The notes under the pieces are model-generated. The model was not told the origin of the DNA, did no database searches, and saw only the letters and a program-made list of their open reading frames with translations. Source: Xanthostigma xanthostigma (Eukaryota > Arthropoda > Insecta > Raphidioptera > Raphidiidae). From it: DNA of 64,000 bases. The translations under genes and the position numbers were made by a program. Shown piece by piece: positions 22,970-36,485 of the stretch (position 1 is the first letter of the stretch; each line of letters begins with the position of its first letter). Location: assembly GCA_963575645.1 (NCBI GenBank), contig OY754466.1, positions 32,520,001 through 32,584,000 of the forward strand. Direction: 5' to 3'.

Positions 22970-24290
22970 TGAATGTTATAGTGTAAATAGACTAACCTTC
23001 ATGAAATAAAGCAATTTTGCCTATAAGGACTTATTTGCCCCTAATTGTCATAAAGCATGTGAAAACTGCTTGTATGCGTTAAAATAATGGTTAATATGCA
23101 GTTTGCAGTTTCTTATGAGAGAATGATCCAAACCTGAATGTTATAGTGTAGATAGACTTACCCTCATGAAATAAAGCAATTTTGCTTATAAAGACTCATT
23201 TGCACCTAATTGTCGTAAAGCATTTAAAAACTGCTTGTCTGCGTTTAAATAATAGTTAATATGCAGTTTGCATTTTCTTATGAGAGAATGATCCAAACCT
23301 GAATGTTATAGTGTAAATAGACTAACCTTCATAAAATAAAGCAATTTTGCCTATAAGGACTTATTTGCCCCTAATTGTCATAAAGCATGTAAAAACTGCT
23401 TGTATGCGTTAAAATAATGGTTAATAAGCAGTTTGCATTTTCTTATGAGAGAATAAATTAACCCTGAATGTTATAGTGTAAATAGACTTACCTTTGTAAA
23501 ATAAAGCAATTTTGCCTATAAGGACTCATTTGCACGCAATTGTCGTGAAGCATGTAAAAACTGCTTGTCTGCGTTTAAATAATGGTTAATATGCAGTTTG
23601 CATTTTCTTATGAGATAAAGATCTAAACCTGAATGTTATAGTGTAAATAGACTTACCTTCATGAAATAAAGCAATTTTGCCTATAAGGACTCATTTGCAC
23701 TTAATTGTCATAAAGCATGTAAAAACTGCTTGTATGCGTTAAAATGATAGTAAATATGCAGTTTGCATTTTCTTATGAGAGAATGATCCAAACCTAAATG
23801 TTATAGTGTAAATAGACTAACCCTCATGAAATAAAGCAATTTTGCCTATAAGGACTCATTTGCACCTAATTGTCATAAAGCATGTAAAAACAGCTTGTAT
23901 GCGTTAAAATAATGGTTAATATGCAGTTTGCATTTTCTTATGAGAGAATGATCCAAACCTGAATGTTATAGTGTAAATAGACTTACCTTCATAAAATAAA
24001 GCAATTTTGCCTATAAGGACTTATTTGCCCCTAATTGTCATTAAGCATGTAAAAACTGCTTGTATGCGTTAAAATAATGGTTTATAAGCAGTTTGCATTT
24101 TCTTATGAGAGAATAAATTAACCCTGAATGTTATAGTGTAAATAGACTTACCTTTGTAAAATAAAGCAATTTTGCCTATAAGGACTCATTTGCACGCAAT
24201 TGTCGTGAAGCATGTAAAAACTGCTTGTCTGCGTTTAAATAATGGTTAATATGCAGTTTGCATTTTCTTATGAGATAAAGATCTAAACCT
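22970..24290. repeat. Two tandem 4-monomer units (660-bp offset)
   Basis: The rare junction GAATAAATTAACCCTGAATG occurs at 23,451 and again at 24,111, exactly 660 bp apart, each followed by the same GAGATAAAGATCTAAACC monomer end. The related block near 9,013 has only one copy, so this is a local gain of four monomers. Outer limits are approximate. Confidence 0.75.
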
Positions 24291-25836
24291 GAATGTTATA
24301 GTGTAAATAGACTTACCTTTCATGAAATAAAGCGATTTTGCCTATAAGGACTCATTTGCACCTAATTGTCATTAAGCATGTAAAAACTGCTTGTATGCGT
24401 TAAAATAATGGTCAATATGCAGTTTGCATTTTCTTATGAGAGAATGATCCAAACCTGAATGTTATAATGTAAATAGACTTACCTTTGTAAAATAAAGCAA
24501 TTTTGCCTATAAGGACTCATTTGCACGCAATTGTCGTGAAGCATGTAAAAACTGCTTGTCTGCGTTAAAATAATGGTTAATATGCAGCTTACATTTTCTT
24601 ATGAGAGAATGATCCAAACCTGAATGTTATAGTGTAAATAGACTTACCTTCATGAAATAAAGCAATTTTGCCTATAAAGACTCATTTGCTTCTAATTGTC
24701 ATAAAGCATGTAAAAATTGCTTGTCAGCGTTAAAAAAAATGGTTAATATGCAGTTTGCATTTTCTTATGAGAGAATGATCCAAACCTGAATGTTATAGTG
24801 TAAATAGACTTACCTTCATGAAATAAAGCAATTTTGCCTATAAGGACTCATTTGCCCCTAATAGTCATAAAGCATGTAAAAACTGCTTGTATGCGTTAAA
24901 ATGATAGTAAATATGCAGTTTGCATTTTCTTATGAAAGAATGATCCAAACCTAAATGTTATAGTGTAAATAGACTAACCCTCATGAAATAAAGCAATTTT
25001 GCCTATAAGGACTCATTTGCCCCTTATTGTCATAAAGCATGTAAAAACTGCTTGTATGCGTTAAAATAATGGTAAATATGCAAATTGCATTTTCTTATGA
25101 AAAAATGATCCAAACCTGAATGTTATAGTGTAAATAGACTTACCTTTGTAGAATAAAGCAATTTTGCCTATAAGGACTCATTTGCACGCAATTGTCGTGA
25201 AGCATGTAAAAACTGCTTCTCTGCGTTAAAATAATGGTGAATATGCAGTTTGCATTTTCTTATGAGAGAATGATCCAAACCTGAATGTTATAGTGAAAGT
25301 AGACTTACCTTTGTGAAATAAAACAATTTTGCCTTTAAGGACTTATTTGCACCTAATTGTCTTAAACCATGTAAAAACTGCTTGTCTGCGTGAAAATAAT
25401 AGTCAATATTCAGTTTGCATTTTCTTATGAGAGAATAATCCAAACCTGAATGTTATAGAGTAAATAGACTTACCCTCATGAAATAAAGCAATTTTTCCTA
25501 TAAGGACTCATTTGCACCTAATTGTCATAAAGCATGTAAAACTGCTTGTATGCGTTAAAATAATGGTTAATATGCAGTTTGCATTTTCTTGTGAGAGAAT
25601 GATCCAAACCTGAATGTTATAGTGTCAGTAAACTTACCTTTGTGAAATAAAGCAATTTCGCCTATAAGGACTCATTTGCACCTAATTGTCGTAAAGCATG
25701 TAAAAACTGCTTGTCTGCGTTAAAAAAATGGTTAATATGCAGTTTGCATTTTCTTATGAGAGAATAATCCAAACCTGAATGTTATAGTGTAAATAGACTA
25801 ACCTTCATGAAATAAAGCAATTTTGCCTATAAGGAC

Positions 25837-27320
25837 CCATTTGCCCCTAATTGTCATAGAGCATGTAAAACTGCTTGTATGCGTTAAAATAATAGTTAAT
25901 ATGCAGTTTGCATTTTCTTATGAGAGAATGATCCAAACCTGAATGTTATAGTTTAAGTAAACTTACCTTTGTAAAATAAAGCAATTTTGCTTATAAGGAC
26001 TCATTTGCACCTAATTGTCATAAAGCATGTAAAAACTGCTTGTATGCGTTAAAATGATAGTAAATATGCAGTTTGCATTTTTTTATGAGAGAATGATCCA
26101 AACCTAAATGTTATAGTGTAAATAGACTTACCTTAATGAAATAAAGCAATTTTGCCTATAAGGACTCATTTGCACCTAATTGTCGTTAAGCATGTAAAAA
26201 CTGCTTGTCTGCGTTAAAATAATGGTTAATATGCAGTTTGCATTTTCTTATGAGAGAATGATCCAAACCTGAATGTTATAGTGTAAAATAGACTTACCCT
26301 CATGAAATAAAGCAATTTTGCCTATAAAGACTTATTTGCACCTAATTGTCATAAAGCATGTAGAAACTGCTTGTATGCGTATAAATAATGGTTAATATGC
26401 AGTTTGCATTTTCTTATGAGAGAATGATCCAAACCTGAATGTTATAGTGAAAATAGACTTACCTTTGTAAAATAAAGCAATTTTGCCTATAAGGACTCAT
26501 TTGCACGCAATTGTCGTGAAGCATGTAAAAACTGCTTGGCTGCGTTAAAATAATGGTTAATATGCAGTTTGCATTTTCTTATGAGAGAATGATCCAAACC
26601 TGAATGTTATAGTGTACATAGACTAACCTTCATTAAATAAAGCAATTTTGCCTATAAGGACGCATTGCCCCTAATTTTCATAAAGCATGTAAAAACTGCT
26701 TGTATGCGTTAAAATAATGGTTAATATGCAGTTTGCATTTTCTTATGAGAGAATGATCCAACCCTAAATGTTATAGTGTAAATAGACTTTCCCTCATGAA
26801 TTAAAGCAATTTTGCCTATAAGGACTTATTTGCACCTAATTGTCATAAAGCATGTAAAAACTGCTTGTAAGCGTTAAAATGATAGTAAATATGCAGTTTG
26901 CATTTTCTTATGAGAGAATGATCCAAACGTAATTGTTATAGTGTAAATAGACTAACCCTCATGAAATAAAGCAATTTTGCCTATAAGGACTCATTTACAC
27001 CTAATTGTCGTAAAGCATGTAAAAACTGCTTGTCTGCGTTAAAATAATTGTTAATATGCAGTTTGCATTTTCTTATGAGAGAATGATCCAAACCTGAATG
27101 TTATAGTGTAAATAGACTTACCTTCATGAAATAAAGCAATTTTGCCTATAAGGACTCATTTGCCCCTAATTGTCATAAAGCATGTAAAAACTGCTTGTAT
27201 GCGTTAAAATAATGTATAATATGCAGTTTGCATTTTCTTATGAGAGAATGATCCAAACCTATATGTTATAGTGAAAATAGACTTACCTTTGTAAAATAAA
27301 GCAATTTTGCCTATAAGGAC
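25837..27320. repeat. 9-monomer higher-order unit, copy 1
   Basis: Aligns to 27,321 onward at offset 1,484, nine monomers less one base. Markers include CATAGAGC at 25,856 and 27,340 and TTGGCTGCG at 26,537 and 28,020. The breakpoint lies in the shared AAATAAAGCAATTTTGCC block. One visible difference is GCTTATAAGG near 25,990 against GCCTATAAGG near 27,474. Confidence 0.88.
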
Positions 27321-28804
27321 CCATTTGCCCCTAATTGTCATAGAGCATGTAAAACTGCTTGTATGCGTTAAAATAATAGTTAATATGCAGTTTGCATTTT
27401 CTTATGAGAGAATGATCCAAACCTGAATGTTATAGTTTAAGTAAACTTACCTTTGTAAAATAAAGCAATTTTGCCTATAAGGACTCATTTGCACCTAATT
27501 GTCATAAAGCATGTAAAAACTGCTTGTATGCGTTAAAATGATAGTAAATATGCAGTTTGCATTTTTTTATGAGAGAATGATCCAAACCTAAATGTTATAG
27601 TGTAAATAGACTTACCTTAATGAAATAAAGCAATTTTGCCTATAAGGACTCATTTGCACCTAATTGTCGTTAAGCATGTAAAAACTGCTTGTCTGCGTTA
27701 AAATAATGGTTAATATGCAGTTTGCATTTTCTTATGAGAGAATGATCCAAACCTGAATGTTATAGTGTAAAATAGACTTACCCTCATGAAATAAAGCAAT
27801 TTTGCCTATAAAGACTTATTTGCACCTAATTGTCATAAAGCATGTAGAAACTGCTTGTATGCGTATAAATAATGGTTAATATGCAGTTTGCATTTTCTTA
27901 TGAGAGAATGATCCAAACCTGAATGTTATAGTGAAAATAGACTTACCTTTGTAAAATAAAGCAATTTTGCCTATAAGGACTCATTTGCACGCAATTGTCG
28001 TGAAGCATGTAAAAACTGCTTGGCTGCGTTAAAATAATGGTTAATATGCAGTTTGCATTTTCTTATGAGAGAATGATCCAAACCTGAATGTTATAGTGTA
28101 CATAGACTAACCTTCATTAAATAAAGCAATTTTGCCTATAAGGACGCATTGCCCCTAATTTTCATAAAGCATGTAAAAACTGCTTGTATGCGTTAAAATA
28201 ATGGTTAATATGCAGTTTGCATTTTCTTATGAGAGAATGATCCAACCCTAAATGTTATAGTGTAAATAGACTTTCCCTCATGAATTAAAGCAATTTTGCC
28301 TATAAGGACTTATTTGCACCTAATTGTCATAAAGCATGTAAAAACTGCTTGTAAGCGTTAAAATGATAGTAAATATGCAGTTTGCATTTTCTTATGAGAG
28401 AATGATCCAAACGTAATTGTTATAGTGTAAATAGACTAACCCTCATGAAATAAAGCAATTTTGCCTATAAGGACTCATTTACACCTAATTGTCGTAAAGC
28501 ATGTAAAAACTGCTTGTCTGCGTTAAAATAATTGTTAATATGCAGTTTGCATTTTCTTATGAGAGAATGATCCAAACCTGAATGTTATAGTGTAAATAGA
28601 CTTACCTTCATGAAATAAAGCAATTTTGCCTATAAGGACTCATTTGCCCCTAATTGTCATAAAGCATGTAAAAACTGCTTGTATGCGTTAAAATAATGTA
28701 TAATATGCAGTTTGCATTTTCTTATGAGAGAATGATCCAAACCTATATGTTATAGTGAAAATAGACTTACCTTTGTAAAATAAAGCAATTTTGCCTATAA
28801 GGAC
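27321..28804. repeat. 9-monomer higher-order unit, copy 2
   Basis: A near-identical repeat of the preceding 1,484 bp. Immediately after it the array returns to the TCATTATCCCCTAATTG monomer. That monomer follows the same context near 13,545 and 19,945, so the ancestral order is unit once, then this monomer. Confidence 0.88.
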
Positions 28805-30052
28805 TCATTATCCCCTAATTGTCATAAAGCATGTAAAAACTGCTTGTATGCGTTAAAATAATGGTTAATATGCACACTGCATTTTCTTATGAGAGAATGA
28901 TCCAAACCTGAATGTTATAGTGTAAATAGACTTACCGTTGTAAAATAAAGCAATTTTGCCTATAAGGACTCATTTGCACGCAATTGTCGTGAAGCATGTA
29001 AAAACTGCTTCTCTGCGTTAAAATAATGGTTAATATGCAGTTTGCATTTTCTTATGAGAGAATGATCCAAACCTGAATGTTATAGTGAAAGTAGACTTAC
29101 CTTTGTGAAATAAAACAATTTTGCCTTTAAGGACTTATTTGCACCTAATTGTCGTAAACCATGTAAAAACTGCTTGTCTGCGTGAAAATGATAGTCAATA
29201 TTCAGTTTGCATTTTCTTATGAGAGAATGATCCAAACCTGAATGTTATAGTGTAAATAGACTTACCCTCATGAAATAAAGCAATTTTGCCTATAAGGACT
29301 CATTTGCACCTAATTGTCATAAAGCATGTAAAAACTGCTTGTATGCGTTAAAATAATAGTTAATATGCAGTTTGCATTTTCTTGTGAGAGAATGATCCAA
29401 ACCTGAATGTTATAGTGTAAGTAAACTTACCTTTATGAAATCAAGCAATTTCGCCTATAAGGACTCATTTGCACCTAATTGTCGTAAAGCATGTAAAAAC
29501 TGCTTGTCTGCGTTAAAATAATGGTTAATATGCAGTCTGCATTTTCTTATGAGAGAATAATCCAAACCTGAATGTTATAGTGTAAATAGACTAACCTTCA
29601 TGAAATTAAGCAATTTTGCCTATAAGGACCAATTTGCCCCTAATTGTCATAAAGCATGTAAAAACTGCTTGTATGCGTTAAAATAATGGTTAATATGCAG
29701 TTTGCATTTTCTTATGAGAGAATGATCCAAACCTGAATGTTATAGTGTAAATACTCTAACCCTCATGAAATAAAGCAATTTTGCCTATAAGGACTCATTT
29801 GCCCCTAATTGTCATAAAGCATGTAAAAACTGCTTGTATGCGTTAAAATAATGGTCAATATGTAGTTTACATTTTCTTATGGGAGAATGATCCAAACCTG
29901 AATGTTATAGTGTAAATAGACTTACCTTCATGAAATAAAGCAATTTTGCCTATAAAGACTCCTTTGCTTCTAATTGTCATAAAGCATGTAAAAACTGCTT
30001 GTCAGCGTTAAAAAAATGGTTAATATGCAGTTTGCATTTTCTTATGAGAGAA

Positions 30053-33000
30053 TGATCCAAACCTGAATGTTATAGTGTAAATAGACTTACCTTCATGAAA
30101 TAAAACAATTTTGCCTATAAGGACTCATTTGCCCCTAATAGTCATAAAGCATGTAAAAACTGCTTGTATGCGTTAAAATGATAGTAAATATGCAGTTTGC
30201 ATTTTCATATGAAAGAATGATCCAAATCTAAATATTATAGTGTAAATAGACTAACCCTCATGAAATAAAGCAATTTTGCCTATAACCACTCATTTGCACC
30301 TAATTGTCATAAAGCTTGTAAAAACTCCTTGTATGCGTTAAAATAATGGTTAATATGCAGTTTGCATTTTCTTATGAGAGAAAGATCCAAACCTGAATGT
30401 TATAGTGTAAATAGACTTACCCTTAATGAAATAAAGCAATTTTGCCTATAAGGACTCATTTGCCCCTAATTGTCATAAAGCATGTAAAAACTGCTTATAT
30501 GCGTTTAAATAATGGTTAATATGCAGTTTGCATTTTCTTATGAGAGAAAGATCCAAACCTGAATGTTATAGTGTAAATAGACTTACCTTCATGAAATAAA
30601 GCAATTTTGCCTATAAAGACTCATTTGCTTCTAATTGTCATAAAGCATGTAAAAACTGCTTGTCAGCGTTAAAAAAATGGTTAATATGCAGTTTGCATTT
30701 TCTTATGAGAGAATGATCCAAACCTGAATGTTATAGTCTAAATAGACTTACCTTCATGAAATAAAGCAATTTTGCCTATAAGGACTTATTTGCCCCTAAT
30801 TGTCATAAAGCATGTAAAAACTGCTTGTATGCGTTAAAATAATGGTTAATATGCAGTTTGCATTTTCTTATGAGAGAATGATCCAAACCTGAATGTTATA
30901 GTGTAAATAGACTTACCTTCAGGAAATAAAGCAATTTTGCCTATAAGGACTTATTTGCCCCTAATTGTCATAAAGCATGTAAAAACTGCTTGTATGCGTT
31001 AAAATAATGGTTAATATGCAGTTTGCATTTTCTTATGAGAGAATGATCCAAACCTGAATGTTATAGTGTAAATAGACTTACCTTTGTAAAATAAAGGAAT
31101 TTTGCCTATAAGGACTCATTTGCACGCAATTGTCGTGAAGCATGTAAAAACTGCTTCTCTGCGTTAAAATAATGGTGAATATGCAGTTTGCATTTTCTTA
31201 TGAGAGAATGATCCAAACCTGAATGTTATAATGTAAATAGACTTACCTTTGTAAAATAAAGCAATTTTGCCTATAAGGACTCATTTGCACGCAATTGTCG
31301 TGAAGCATGTAAAAACTGCTTGTCTGCGTTAAAATAATGGTTAATATGCAGCTTACATTTTCTTATGAGAGAATGATCCAAACCTGAATGTTATAGTGTA
31401 AATAGACTTACCTTCATGAAATAAAGCAATTTTGCCTATAAAGACTCATTTGCTTCTAATTGTCATAAAGCATGTAAAAATTGCTTGTCAGCGTTAAAAA
31501 AAATGGTTAATATGCAGTTTGCATTTTCTTATGAGAGAATGATCCAAACCTGAATGTTATAGTGTAAATAGACTTACCTTCATGAAATAAAGCAATTTTG
31601 CCTATAAGGACTCATTTGCCCCTAATAGTCATAAAGCATGTAAAAACTGCTTGTATGCGTTAAAATAATGGTAAATATGCAAATTGCATTTTCTTATGAA
31701 AAAATGATCCAAACCTGAATGTTATAGTGTAAATAGACTTACCTTTGTAGAATAAAGCAATTTGGCCTATAAGGACTCATTTGCACGCAATTGTCGTGAA
31801 GCATGTAAAAACTGCTTCTCTGCGTTAAAATAATGGTGAATATGCAGTTTGCATTTTCTTATGAGAGAATGATCCAAACCTGAATGTTATAGTGAAAGTA
31901 GACTTACCTTTGTGAAATAAAACAATTTTGCCTTTAAGGACTTATTTGCACCTAATTGTCTTAAACCATGTAAAAACTGCTTGTCTGCGTGAAAATAATA
32001 GTCAATATTCAGTTTGCATTTTCTTATGAGAGAATAATCCAAACCTGAATGTTATAGAGTAAATAGACTTACCCTCATGAAATAAAGCAATTTTTCCTAT
32101 AAGGACTCATTTGCACCTAATTGTCATAAAGCATGTAAAACTGCTTGTATGCGTTAAAATAATGGTTAATATGCAGTTTGCATTTTCTTGTGAGAGAATG
32201 ATCCAAACCTGAATTTTATAGTGTCAGTAAACTTACCTTTGTGAAATAAAGCAATTTCGCCAATAAGGACTCATTTGCACCTAATTGTCGTAAAGCATGT
32301 AAAAACTGCTTGTCTGCGTTAAAATAATGGTTAATATGCAGTTTGCATTTTCTTATGAGAGAATAATCCAAACCTGAATGTTATAGTGTAAATAGACTAA
32401 CCTTCATGAAATAAAGCAATTTTGCCTATAAGGACCCATTTGCCCCTAATTGTCATAGAGCATGTAAAACTGCTTGTATGCGTTAAAATAATAGTTAATA
32501 TGCAGTTTGCATTTTCTTATGAGAGAATGATCCAAACCTGAATGTTATAGTTTAAGTAAACTTACCTTTGTAAAATAAAGCAATTTTGCCTATAAGGACT
32601 CATTTGCACCTAATTGTCGTTAAGCATGTAAAAACTGCTTGTCTGCGTTAAAATAATGGTTAATATGCAGTTTGCATTTTCTTATGAGAGAATGATCCAA
32701 GCCTGAATGTTATAGTGTAAATAGACTTACCCTCATGAAATAAAGCAATTTTGCCTATAAAGACTTATTTGCACCTAATTGTCGTAAAGCATGTAAAAAC
32801 TGCTTGTCTGCGTTTAAATAATGGTTAATATGCAGTTTGCATTTTCTTATGAGAGACAGATCCAAACCTGAATGTTTTAGTGTAAATAGACTTACCTTCA
32901 TAAAATAAAGCAATTTTGCCTATAAGGACCCATTTGCCCCTAATTGTCATAAAGCATGTAAAACTGCTTGTATGCGTTAAAATAATGGTTAATATGCAGT

Positions 33001-36000
33001 TTGCATTTTCTTATGAGAGAATGATCCAAACCTGAATGTTATAGTGTAAATAGACTTACCCTCATGAAATAAAGCAATTTTGCCTATAAGGACTCATTTG
33101 CACCTAATTGTCATAAAGCATGTAAAAACTGCTTGTATGCGTTAAAATGATAGTAAATATGCAGTTTGCATTTTCTTATGAGAGAATGATCCAAACCTAA
33201 ATGTTATAGTGTAAATAGACTTACCTTAATGAAATAAAGCAATTTTGCCTATAAGGACTCATTTGCACCTAATTGTCGTAAAGCATGTAAAAACTGCTTG
33301 TCAGCGTTAAAATAATGGTTAATATGCAGTTTGCATTTTCTTATGAGAGAATGATCCAAACCTGAATGTTATAGTGTAAATAGACTTACCTTAATGAAAT
33401 AAAGCAATTTTGCCTATAAGGACTCATTTGCCCCTAATTGTCATGAAGCATGTAAAAACTGCTTGTATGCGTTAAAATGATAGTAAATATGCAGTTTGCA
33501 TTTTCTTATGAGAGAATGATCCAAACCTAAATGTTATAGTGTAAATAGACTAACCCTCATGAAATAAAGCAATTTTGCCTATAAGGACTCATTTGCACAT
33601 AATTGTCATAAAGCTTGTAAAAACTGCTTGTATGCGTTAAAATAATAGTTAATATGCAGTTTGCATTTTCTTATGAGAGAATGATCCAAACCTGAATGTT
33701 ATAGTTTTAGTAAACTTACCTTTGTAAAATAAAGCAATTTTGCCTATAAGGACTCATTTGCACCTAATTGTCGTAAAGCATGTAAAAACTGCTTGTCTGC
33801 GTTAAAATAATGGTTAATATGCAGTTTGCATTTTCTTATGAGAGAATGATCCAAACCTGAATGTTATAGTGTAATAAGACTTACCCTCATGAAATAAAGC
33901 ACTTTTGCCTATAAAGACTCATTTGCACCTAATTGTCGTAAAGCATGTAAAAACTGCTTGTCAGCGGTAAAATAATGGTTAATATGCAGTTTGCATTTTC
34001 TTATGAGAGAATTATCCAAACCTGAATGTTATAGTGTAAATAGACTTACCTTTGTAAAATAAAGCAATTTTGCCTATAAGGACTCATTTGCCCCTAATTG
34101 TCGTATAGCATGTAAAAACTGCTTGTCTGCGTTTAAATAATGGTTAATATGCAGTTTGCATTTTCTTATGAGAGACAGATCCAAACCTGAATGTTTTAGT
34201 GTAAATAGACTTACCCTTCATGAAATAAAGCAATTTTGCCTATAAGGACTCATTTGCCCCTAATTGTCATAAAGCATATAAAAACTGCTTGTATGCGTTA
34301 AAATAATGGTTAATATGCAGTTTGCATTTTCTTAAGAGAGAATGATCCAAACCTGAATGTTATAGTGTAAATAGACTTACCCTCATGAAATAAAGCACTT
34401 TTGCCTATAAGGACTCATTTGCACCTAATTGTCGTAAAGCATGTAAAAACTGCTTGTCAGCGGTAAAATAATGGTTAATATGCAGTTTGCATTTTCTTAT
34501 GAGAGAATAATCCAAACCTGAATGTTATAGTGTAAATAGACTTACCTTTGTAAAATAAAGCAATTTTGCCTATAAGGACTCATTTGCACGCAATTGTCGT
34601 GAAGCATGTAAAAACTGCTTGTCTGCGTTAAAATAATGGTTAATATGCAGTTTACATTTTCTTATGAGAGAATGATCCAAACCTGAATGTTATAGTGTAA
34701 ATAGACTTACCTTCATAAAATAAAGCAATTTTGCCTATAAAGACTCATTTGCTTCTAATTGTCATAAAGCATGTAAAAATTGCTTGTCAGCGTTAAAAAA
34801 AATGGTTAATATGCAGTTTGCATTTTCTTATGAGAGAATGATCCAAACCTGAATGTTATAGTGTAAATAGACTTACCTTCATGAAATAAAGCAATTTTGC
34901 CTATAAGGACTCATTTGCCCCTAATAGTCATAAAGCATGTAAAAACTGCTTGTATGCGTTAAAATGATAGTAAATATGCAGTTTGCATTTTCTTATGAAA
35001 GAATGATCCAAACCTAAATGATATAGTGTAAATAGACTAACCCTCATGAAATAAAGCAATTTTGCCTATAAGGACTCATTTGCACCTAATTGTCATAAAG
35101 CTTGTAAAAACTGCTTGTATGCGTTAAAATAATGGTTAATATGCAGTTTGCATTTTCTTATGAGAGAATGATCCAAACCTGAATGTTATAGTGTAAATAG
35201 ACTTACCTTCATGAAATAAAGCAATTTTGCCTATAAGGACTCATTTGCCCCTTATTGTCATAAAGCATGTAAAAACTGCTTCTATGCGTTAAAATAATGG
35301 TAAATATGCAAATTGCATTTTCTTATGAAAAAATGATCCAAACCTGAATGTTATAGTGTAAATAGACTTACCATTGTAGAAAAAAGCAATTTTGCCTATA
35401 AGGACTCATTTGCACGCAATTGTCGTGAAGCATGTAAAAACTGCTTCTCTGCGTTAAAATAATGGTTAATATGCAGTTTGCATTTTCTTATGAGAGAATG
35501 ATCCAAACCTGAATGTTATAGTGAAAGTAGACTTACCTTTGTGAAATAAAACAATTTTGCCTTTAAGGACTTATTTGCACCTAGTTGTCTTAAACCATGT
35601 AAAAACTGCTTGTCTGCGTGAAAATAATAGTCAATATTCAGTTTGCATTTTCTTATGAGAGAATAATCCAAACCTGAATGTTATAGTGTAAATAGACTTA
35701 CCCTCATGAAATAAAGCAATTTTTCCTATAAGGACTCATTTGCACCTAATTGTCATAAAGCATGTAAAACTGCTTGTATGCGTTAAAATAATGGTTAATA
35801 TGCAGTTTGCATTTTCTTGTGAGAGAATGATCCAAACCTGAATGTTATAGTGTAAGTAAACTTACCTTTGTGAATTAAAGCAATTTCGCCTATAAGGACT
35901 CATTTGCACCTAATTGTCGTAAAGCATGTAAAAACTGCTTGTCTGCGTTAAAAAAATGGTTAATATGCAGTTTGCATTTTCTTATGAGAGAATAATCCAA

Positions 36001-36485
36001 ACCTGAATGTTATAGTGTAAATAGACTAACCTTTATGAAATAAAGCAATTTTGCCTATAAGGACCCATTTGCCCCTAATTGTCATAAAACATGTAAAACT
36101 GCTTGTATGCGTTAAAATAATAGTTAATATGCAGTTTGCATTTTCTTATGAGAGAATGATCCAAACCTGAATGTTATAGTTTAAGTAAACTTACCTTTGT
36201 AAAATAAAGCAATTTTGCCTATAAGGACTCATTTGCACCTAATTGTCGTTAAGCATGTAAAAACTGCTTGTCTGCGTTAAAATAATGGTTAATATGCAGT
36301 TTGCATTTTCTTATAAGAGAATGATCCAAACCTGAATGTTATAGTGTAAATTGACTTACCCTCATGAAATAAAGCAATTTTGCCTATAAAGACTTATTTG
36401 CACCTAATTGTCGTAAAGCATGTAAAAACTGCTTGTCTGCGTTTAAATAATGGTTAATATGCAGTTTGCATTTTCTTATGAGAGA
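30053..36485. repeat. 39-monomer higher-order unit, copy 1 (6,433 bp)
   Basis: Aligns without visible gaps to 36,486-42,918 at a constant offset of 6,433, that is 39 monomers less two bases. The differences I found are single bases: CATTTGCCCCT near 34,091 against CATTTGCACCT near 40,524, GAATGATCC near 33,187 against GAATAATCC near 39,620, TAAATTGAC near 36,353 against TAAATAGAC near 42,786, and GAAAGAATG near 30,215 against GAAAGTATG near 36,648. This is well above 99.5% identity by eye. It ends in the unusual GAGAGATGATCC shared with the end of copy 2. Confidence 0.93.
34025..34685. repeat. Extra 4-monomer segment relative to the block at 1-2,456
   Basis: 1-660 matches 33,365-34,024 and 661-2,456 matches 34,686-36,481, so 661 bp (four monomers plus one base) are present here but absent between 660 and 661. 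The same segment is carried by the duplicate copy near 40,458-41,118. The last monomer of the 1-660 block is a mosaic. It starts like 33,860 and ends like the monomer before 34,686, with TTTACATTTTCTTATG. That is expected of a deletion by exchange in the first block or of a gain here. Confidence 0.75.
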
